Assembly: GCA_002438605.1 (NCBI GenBank)
Contig: DJPR01000046.1
Location: forward strand, 1 to 10,915
Length of the DNA: 10,915 nucleotides
Origin: Ruminococcus sp. UBA6407
GTDB taxonomy: Bacteria > Bacillota > Clostridia > Oscillospirales > Ruminococcaceae
Reading direction: 5' to 3'
Position numbers and translations under genes: made by a program. Shown piece after piece: positions 6,812 through 10,915 of this stretch (the first letter of the stretch is position 1; each line of letters begins with the position of its first letter). Below the pieces are notes generated by a model. It searched no databases. It saw only the letters and a list, made by a program, of their open reading frames with translations, and was not told the DNA's origin.

Positions 6812-7390
6812 TTATATTTCGTCCATTTCAGAGCCTTTGTTTTTACTTTTCAGTTCATCCCAATACTCCTGATATTTGTCTTTTTTGGCTTCTTTCTTCT
6901 CCTCTTCAAAGCGTTCATTAAAGTATGGGAAACCTTCACAGGCTTCTAATTTATGATATACGTTATTTACTAGCGAAACAATAAAAATAGTAATAGCCAT
7001 AGCTATACTGTTTATAAGATCATATATTGCAAAAATATTTGAAAACGTCATTAAAACACTTTTAGCTGAATTTGTAACTGTTTCTGGGTAAAAAGAAAAT
7101 ACTTGTTGTACTACAGTTGAGATACCAATTACAACCAAAGCAATATAACAGCACCTACAATTTTTTTCTGAAAAGCCTTTATAATATCCATAAAAAAAGA
7201 TTATGCATTTAAAAATCAAATCAATAAAATATTGAGTAACACAAGGCAGAGATAATATAAGAAATAAATCAAGAATAATCATAACAATAAAAGGTATAAA
7301 AAATAAAAAAGCACATATATTGTATGTTTTTTTGCATTTTGACATTGCATTTCTGCATGAATCCAAATTAAGATAATCAATATTAAACAT
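6812..7390 (-). CDS. Hypothetical AT-rich four-helix membrane protein
   Basis: Protein of 192 residues that I do not recognise as a named family. Four hydrophobic segments are visible at about 24-48, 53-72, 80-100 and 122-143, followed by a charged, helical cytoplasmic-looking tail (about 148-192) rich in Glu and Lys that begins LEACEGFPYFNERF. Six Cys residues cluster around the first two and third segments (12, 19, 26, 50, 62 and 78-81 region). The ATG at 7390 follows AAAGGA on the minus strand at a suitable distance. Base composition is clearly more AT-rich than the neighbours, which may reflect membrane codons or acquisition. It reads in the same direction as the phosphodiesterase but with a gap of about 90 bp and no clear -35/-10 pair, so its transcription is unclear. 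Confidence 0.7.
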   Translation of the reverse strand: MFNIDYLNLDSCRNAMSKCKKTYNICAFLFFIPFIVMIILDLFLILSLPCVTQYFIDLIFKCIIFFYGYYKGFSEKNCRCCYIALVVIGISTVVQQVFSFYPETVTNSAKSVLMTFSNIFAIYDLINSIAMAITIFIVSLVNNVYHKLEACEGFPYFNERFEEEKKEAKKDKYQEYWDELKSKNKGSEMDEI

Positions 7391-7479
7391 AGGTGTTTCC
7401 TTTCATTAGTCGTAAGAGTTTATGCACAAAAGCCTTGAATTTGAATATACTATTATAGGCAGCATTATATATGGTATTA

Positions 7480-7974
7480 TTATAGAGTATTGACTTCGGC
7501 AATATTCATAACAACGCCTTTTTCACTTGCGTCTATCAGTCCGTAAGAAGGGCTTTTAAAATCTCTGGGACATGAAGCACTTCCCGGGTTCATAATATAA
7601 AGTCCATCATCATATGACATAAATCGGCAGTGAGTATGACCATAAAGTGCAATATCACAATTATTCTCCAAAGCAGCAGCTTTAAGAGAATCAAGAGAAT
7701 ACTTTACGCCTTGTTTGTGACCATGTACTGCAATGAGCTTGTGACCGTCAACGCACATACAGATATACAGACTTCCTGATGAAGCAAAGTCGCAGTTTCC
7801 GGCAACATACAAAAATCTGTTTTCAATTTCAGGATATTTAATTAAAATGCTGTCTATTTCACGTCTTCCGTCACCCAAATGGATGAAAAGATCAGCAGTA
7901 TGAATATGTGAAGAAACTATTTTATCCAATGCACGATAATCACCATGTGTATCAGAAATAACAATTATACGCAT
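7480..7974 (-). CDS. YfcE/MJ0936-family metallophosphodiesterase
   Basis: Cytosolic calcineurin-like phosphoesterase of 164 residues, a usual length for this family, which hydrolyses phosphodiester model substrates with Mn or similar metals; the natural substrate is generally unknown. The metal ligands are all visible: DTHG with Asp8 and His10, HLGDG with Asp35, AGNCD with Asn60, VHGH with His84 and His86, and YGHTH with His113 and His115. The C-terminal MNPGSASCPR (128-137) is also a family hallmark. The ATG at 7974 follows AAGGAG on the minus strand with about 7 bases spacing. A clear promoter lies immediately upstream. It is divergent from the small-gene cluster starting at 8060. It is not next to rph or rdgB, where Firmicute homologues often sit. 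Confidence 0.92.
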   Translation of the reverse strand: MRIIVISDTHGDYRALDKIVSSHIHTADLFIHLGDGRREIDSILIKYPEIENRFLYVAGNCDFASSGSLYICMCVDGHKLIAVHGHKQGVKYSLDSLKAAALENNCDIALYGHTHCRFMSYDDGLYIMNPGSASCPRDFKSPSYGLIDASEKGVVMNIAEVNTL

Positions 7975-8005
7975 GTAAAATCTCCTTAAAGTTCTATATG
8001 TTTTA

Positions 8006-8033
8006 ATTATAACATATAATATTTAAAAGTCAA
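8006..8033 (-). promoter_or_regulatory. Sigma-A type promoter of the phosphodiesterase gene
   Basis: On the minus strand, TTGACT (8033-8028) and TATAAT (8011-8006) are separated by 16 bases, about 30 bases before the start codon. It is a near-consensus vegetative promoter. Confidence 0.75.
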
Positions 8034-8059
8034 GCAAATACATTATAGTGGAGGCTGTT

Positions 8060-8308
8060 ATGCAAAGACAAAACATTGATCCTAAAGGAATTGAGGGACT
8101 TCTTAATGTTGTAAGCAAAAAGCTTGGAGTTGCTCCCGAAAAGCTGAAAAAAGAGCTTGAAGAAGGCAAGTTTGACAGTGCAATTTCCGGAATGAATAAA
8201 AATGATGCAGCAAAATTTCAGCAGGCTGTAAACAATCCGAAAATAGTAGAAAAGCTTATGAGCACACCACAGGCAAAAGCGCTTTATAAGAAGCTTTCCG
8301 GAGAATAA
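8060..8308 (+). CDS. Small helical protein of unknown function (82 aa)
   Basis: Small soluble, Lys-rich protein predicted to be mostly helical, with no signal peptide or membrane segment. It has a segment GLLNVVSKKLGVAPEKLKKELEEG (split over residues 11-34) and ends STPQAKALYKKLSGE, which suggests a compact helical domain. I do not recognise a named family. The ATG at 8060 is preferred because GTGGAGG (8048-8054) is an ideal ribosome site 5 bases before it; the in-frame GTG at 8048 is part of that site. It is first in a run of + strand small genes, 24 bases before the next. A weak + strand promoter could lie at about 7992-8020 (TTCTAT/TATAAT), overlapping the divergent promoter. Confidence 0.8.
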   Translation: MQRQNIDPKGIEGLLNVVSKKLGVAPEKLKKELEEGKFDSAISGMNKNDAAKFQQAVNNPKIVEKLMSTPQAKALYKKLSGE

Positions 8309-8332
8309 GTTTTAAAGAGTGAGGGCAGAGGC

Positions 8333-8722
8333 ATGGATAATCTGATGGAGAAAATAGGAGAGCTTTTATCTGACGAAGAAAGCATGAAGCAAATTTCAGA
8401 GTTAGCTCAGATGTTCATGTCCTCTGTACCTGATGAAAGCAATGAAAATGCTGATAGTAAAGAAGAAGCCGGTGAAAGCTCAGAGAAAAGCAGCGAAAGC
8501 GGAGGAATATTTGACAATTTCGATTTCAGTATGCTTACAAAATTGCAGGACATAATGGGAGCAGTTTCACAAAAGGATAAAAATACAGACTTATTGCTTG
8601 CGCTAAAGCCTCATTTAAAAGAAGAACGACAGCAAAAAATAGACAAAGCAATAAAAATAATGAAACTGCTTGCTGTATGGAAGGTATTGAAAGACAGCGG
8701 AATGCTTAAAGATTTTTTGTAA
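8333..8722 (+). CDS. Hypothetical protein with acidic linker (129 aa)
   Basis: Soluble protein with a three-part layout. A helical N-terminus with LLSDEESMKQISELAQMF lies at about 11-28. A Ser/Glu/Gly-rich acidic linker follows (about 33-57). The C-terminal helical domain (about 60-129) contains DLLLALKPHLKEERQQKIDKA, a pattern I associate with small conserved proteins of Clostridia without known function. GAGGG (8321-8325) lies 7 bases before the ATG. It follows the 82-aa gene by 24 bases and so is probably co-transcribed with it. A palindromic repeat begins 2 bases after its stop. Confidence 0.8.
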   Translation: MDNLMEKIGELLSDEESMKQISELAQMFMSSVPDESNENADSKEEAGESSEKSSESGGIFDNFDFSMLTKLQDIMGAVSQKDKNTDLLLALKPHLKEERQQKIDKAIKIMKLLAVWKVLKDSGMLKDFL

Positions 8723-8723
8723 T

Positions 8724-8756
8724 GGCAACACCGCACAAAGCTTGTGTGGCGTTGTC
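8724..8756. repeat. Palindromic repeat, full copy of the GGCAACACCGCACAAAG family
   Basis: GGCAACACCGCACAA (8724-8738), loop AGC, TTGTGTGGCGTTGTC (8742-8756): 15 positions with one mismatch and two G-U pairs. The left arm recurs at 9499-9515 (one difference) and 10899-10915 (identical over 17 bases). No T-run follows, so it is not a terminator. TTGTGT in the right arm could serve as a weak -35 for the next gene, with TATAAA at 8766-8771, but the spacing (18) and match are poor. Confidence 0.65.
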
Positions 8757-8807
8757 TAATATGTATATAAAATCGGAACAAGTTTTTATCAAAAGAGGTG
8801 AAAAAGG

Positions 8808-9164
8808 GTGGCAGCATATAATAAATGGCAGATTAATTCAATGCGTCAGGACGCAATAAGACGTTCAAGAGAGATGTATATGCGTTCCGCTGTTAACAGT
8901 TCTCACTATTCACAGGGAAAAAAAGAGAACGAAGAACCTGCTGCTGATAAATCTGCATTATCAAAAGACGAGCATAAAGCCGCTGTAAATATAAATCATA
9001 CAAATGATGTTCCTAAAAAAGATGTTCTTACCGATAACATTGGCAAGCTCTTTAAAGAAGGTCTGGATAGCGATAGGATTACAATTCTTGCAGTAATATA
9101 CCTTCTTATTCATGAGGGTGCAGATATGAAGCTTGTTCTTGCATTGGCTTATATTTTGCTATAG
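8808..9164 (+). CDS. Hypothetical protein with hydrophobic C-terminus (118 aa)
   Basis: Protein of 118 residues that I do not recognise by name. The N-terminus is basic and helical (about 5-30, with several Arg and Met). A polar, probably disordered stretch follows (about 31-72). The C-terminus is GLDSDRITILAVIYLLIHEGADMKLVLALAYILL (two pieces, 85-118), two short hydrophobic helices split by HEGAD, which could be a membrane-embedded hairpin. The GTG start at 8808 is supported by AAGAGGTG (8793-8800) about 8 bases upstream. The stop is 10 bases before the BofA-like gene, whose ribosome site AGGAGG overlaps the region around the stop, suggesting translational coupling. Confidence 0.75.
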   Translation: MAAYNKWQINSMRQDAIRRSREMYMRSAVNSSHYSQGKKENEEPAADKSALSKDEHKAAVNINHTNDVPKKDVLTDNIGKLFKEGLDSDRITILAVIYLLIHEGADMKLVLALAYILL

Positions 9165-9174
9165 GAGGTAAAAA

Positions 9175-9429
9175 ATGAATACAGACGAGATATTTAAAAT
9201 AATATGCGGAATAATAATAGTGGTTAACGGAATTTATTTTCTAAAATGCAGGAAAAAGCTGTTTTCATTTTTGCTTAGCGGCATTTTTGGATTTGCTGCA
9301 TTGGTACTTCTGAACAAATACGGATTGTTTATAGGTGAAGTTCCACCATTAAATAAATTTAATATAGCAGGCAGTATAATTCTTGGTGTACCTTATGTAG
9401 TTCTGGCTGCAATTATAAAATTGTTGTAG
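9175..9429 (+). CDS. BofA-like membrane protein (pro-sigma-K processing inhibitor family)
   Basis: Small integral membrane protein of 84 residues. BofA in Bacillus sits in the mother-cell-derived forespore membrane and holds the SpoIVFB protease inactive until the SpoIVB signal arrives. Hydrophobic segments lie at about 8-23, 29-47 and 65-82. The second half LLNKYGLFIGEVPPLNKFN (45-63) followed by GSIILGVPYVVLAAIIKLL shows the family pattern: LLN, a PxN-type turn, then G-VP and a final hydrophobic helix. Length is close to the usual 85-90. AGGAGG lies 7 bases before the ATG. SpoIVFA/B and sigK are not in the window, so the sporulation role rests on family resemblance alone. Confidence 0.72.
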   Translation: MNTDEIFKIICGIIIVVNGIYFLKCRKKLFSFLLSGIFGFAALVLLNKYGLFIGEVPPLNKFNIAGSIILGVPYVVLAAIIKLL

Positions 9430-9447
9430 AAAAATAATAAATTCATG

Positions 9448-9476
9448 TTGACTTGTTAATGCAAATGTGGTAAAAT
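9448..9476 (+). promoter_or_regulatory. Sigma-A type promoter of the nucleoside phosphorylase gene
   Basis: TTGACT (9448-9453), 17-base spacer, TAAAAT (9471-9476). Transcription would begin near 9483, giving a leader of about 48 bases that contains a repeat copy and AGGAGG. Confidence 0.82.
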
Positions 9477-9496
9477 ACATACAATAAAACTGTGTT

Positions 9497-9515
9497 AAGG
9501 CAATACCGCACAAAG
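9497..9515 (+). repeat. Leader copy of the AAGGCAAYACCGCACAAAG repeat
   Basis: AAGGCAATACCGCACAAAG, preceded by TT, lies between the promoter and the AGGAGG (9519-9524) of the phosphorylase gene. It differs by one base (T for C) from the copy at the window end. Only the left arm of the palindrome seen at 8724-8756 is present here. Confidence 0.65.
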
Positions 9516-9530
9516 AACAGGAGGTATAAA

Positions 9531-10787
9531 ATGAATTTCTGTGATATAATAAATAAAACAAAACGCCATATAAGTCTGACTAAAGATGAAATTTCATGGA
9601 TTGTAAATGAATATACAAATGGAAATGTTCCTGATTATCAAATGTCAGCATGGCTTATGTCAGTTTGCCTAAACTCAATAAATGACGAAGAAACCATGGC
9701 ACTTACAATGTCAATGCGTGATTCCGGTGAAATTCTTGATTTAAGCAGAATTAACGGTATAACAGTTGACAAGCACAGTACAGGCGGTGTTGGAGATAAA
9801 ACCAGTCTGATAATAGGGCCTATTGCAGCAGCATGCGGTGCTTATGTTCCTAAAATGTCCGGCAGAGGATTGGGGCATACAGGCGGAACGATTGATAAGC
9901 TTGAAAGCATAAAAGGATACAGAACAGAACTTGATTTTTCAGAATTTATAGACATTGTCAATAAAACGGGATTTTCAATTATATCACAAAGTAAAAAAAT
10001 ATGTCCTGCTGATAAAAAAATATATGAGCTGAGAAATGCAACTGCAACAGTTGACAGTATTCCTCTTATATGTGCAAGTATCATGAGCAAGAAGCTTGCT
10101 ATGAATGCTGACTGTATCCTACTTGACGTAAAATATGGTTCAGGAGCTTTTATGAAAACGATTGAATCAGCTGAAAAGCTTGCTGATATTATGAAAAAAA
10201 TCGGAACTATGGCAGGCAAAAAGTGCTGTACAATGGTAACTGATATGAACGTGCCTCTTGGAAGAAATATAGGTAATGCTTTGGAGGTCGCAGAAGCAAT
10301 AGAAGTGTTGAACGGAAGCAGAAAAGGACGTTTGTACGATTTGTGTATGGAATTGTCAGCTAAAATGCTTGAAATGGCCGGTATCAGCCCATTTGAACAA
10401 AGCATAATAAAGGCGGAGAAAGCAATTTCAAGCGGAGCAGCACTTGAAGTTCTGAGAAAAACTATTGAACTGCATGGCGGCGATTGTAAAATTACAGAAA
10501 ATGTTAAAAGACTTCCTCAGCCGATTTATTCATATCAGGTTAAATCAGAAAAAAGCGGCACGATTATTGAAATGAACAGTGAAGAAATTGGTATGACATC
10601 ACTTTGCCTTGGTGCAGGAAGAACTAAAAAAGGTTCAAAAATCGACATGTCAGCAGGTATTGTTATTGAAAGGGAGATAGGAGAAAGCGTAAATAAGGGA
10701 GATATTATAATGACCATTTATTCGTCTACAGTAAGTGATTTTTCAGAAGCAGCAAAACGTGCTGTTAATTCTTTAAAAATAGGGTAA
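9531..10787 (+). CDS. deoA: Thymidine/pyrimidine-nucleoside phosphorylase
   Basis: Cytosolic nucleoside-salvage enzyme that splits thymidine, deoxyuridine or uridine with phosphate into base and (deoxy)ribose-1-phosphate. The 418 residues show the whole family layout: helical N-domain, phosphate-binding DKHSTGGVGDKTSL at 80-93, the signature MSGRGLGHTGGTIDKLE at 109-125, and the base-binding residues Arg168, Ser183 and Lys187 (YELRNATATVD and SIMSKKLAM). The C-terminal domain contains CLGAGRTKKGSKID. It is slightly shorter than typical members (about 433-440). The ATG at 9531 has AGGAGG 6 bases before it; in-frame codons from the GTG at 9492 lie in the repeat-bearing leader and are not conserved protein. 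Family members differ in specificity (DeoA for deoxynucleosides, Pdp for both), which I cannot settle here. Own promoter at 9448; no clear terminator follows. Confidence 0.95.
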   Translation: MNFCDIINKTKRHISLTKDEISWIVNEYTNGNVPDYQMSAWLMSVCLNSINDEETMALTMSMRDSGEILDLSRINGITVDKHSTGGVGDKTSLIIGPIAAACGAYVPKMSGRGLGHTGGTIDKLESIKGYRTELDFSEFIDIVNKTGFSIISQSKKICPADKKIYELRNATATVDSIPLICASIMSKKLAMNADCILLDVKYGSGAFMKTIESAEKLADIMKKIGTMAGKKCCTMVTDMNVPLGRNIGNALEVAEAIEVLNGSRKGRLYDLCMELSAKMLEMAGISPFEQSIIKAEKAISSGAALEVLRKTIELHGGDCKITENVKRLPQPIYSYQVKSEKSGTIIEMNSEEIGMTSLCLGAGRTKKGSKIDMSAGIVIEREIGESVNKGDIIMTIYSSTVSDFSEAAKRAVNSLKIG

Positions 10788-10815
10788 CTTTTTAGTGAAT
10801 AATATGTGAAATCCG

Positions 10816-10844
10816 TTGACACATTATTTGTTGTGTGCTAAAAT
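10816..10844 (+). promoter_or_regulatory. Sigma-A type promoter of a gene beyond the window
   Basis: Perfect TTGACA (10816-10821), 17-base spacer, TAAAAT (10839-10844). It lies 28 bases after the phosphorylase stop and reads out of the window. Transcription would begin near 10851 at a small hairpin, TCGATAT (10853-10859) with ATATCGA (10868-10874). Confidence 0.82.
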
Positions 10845-10896
10845 AATTAGTGTCGATATAATAGATAATATCGATAAAGGCATGAGAAATTGTCTT

Positions 10897-10915
10897 AAGG
10901 CAACACCGCACAAAG
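10897..10915 (+). repeat. Leader copy of the AAGGCAAYACCGCACAAAG repeat at the window end
   Basis: AAGGCAACACCGCACAAAG, preceded by TT, starts about 46 bases after the presumed transcription start of the promoter at 10816. It is cut by the window edge, so whether the right arm of the palindrome follows cannot be seen. Confidence 0.65.

Noticed and set aside
8724..8756. Palindrome as a rho-independent terminator for the 129-aa gene
   Set aside because: No T-run follows either arm, and its left arm recurs in leader positions, so a repeat element is the better explanation.
9842..10405. Long open frame of 187 codons on the minus strand inside the phosphorylase gene
   Set aside because: It is wholly antisense to a clearly conserved enzyme, has no ribosome site worth noting, and the protein shows no family motifs.

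Overview
The window looks like chromosome of a low-to-moderate GC, spore-forming Clostridia member, most likely Ruminococcus or a close relative in the Oscillospiraceae. The basis is the style of the proteins, strong AGGAGG-type ribosome sites, use of GTG and TTG starts, TTGACA/TAAAAT promoters and a BofA-type sporulation membrane protein. The genus is an inference; no 16S or other marker gene is present.

Left part (1-6143, + strand) holds three genes that look like the end of a transport or secondary-metabolite locus. The first is a large two-module FtsX-type ABC permease with a coiled-coil extracytoplasmic domain. It is split into two reading frames at a run of ten A residues (2345-2354). 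Removing one A rebuilds a single protein of about 1,136 residues. Next come a type II thioesterase of the GrsT/LgrE kind, normally a proofreading partner of non-ribosomal peptide or polyketide synthases, and a membrane-anchored S41-family peptidase with a PDZ-like region and a TTG start. The peptidase gene is followed by a hairpin terminator. The synthase and the ATPase partner, if present, lie upstream of the window.

Middle part (6088-6811) is about 720 bp without a convincing gene. It contains several inverted and direct repeats and two back-to-back rho-independent terminators on the + strand that have no obvious gene to terminate. Two minus-strand genes follow: an AT-rich four-helix membrane protein of unknown function (6812-7390) and a YfcE/MJ0936-type metallophosphodiesterase (7480-7974) with a clear promoter.

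Right part (8060-10787, + strand) has four closely spaced small genes: an 82-aa helical protein, a 129-aa protein with an acidic linker, a 118-aa protein with a hydrophobic C-terminus, and a BofA-like membrane protein. They are probably co-expressed and may relate to sporulation. A thymidine/pyrimidine-nucleoside phosphorylase gene with its own strong promoter follows. The window ends just after another strong promoter. A short repeat, AAGGCAAYACCGCACAAAG, lies in the leader after both of these promoters, and a third, fully palindromic copy lies between two of the small genes. The most notable points are the A10 frameshift in the permease, this leader-associated repeat family, and the structured intergenic region with orphan terminators.
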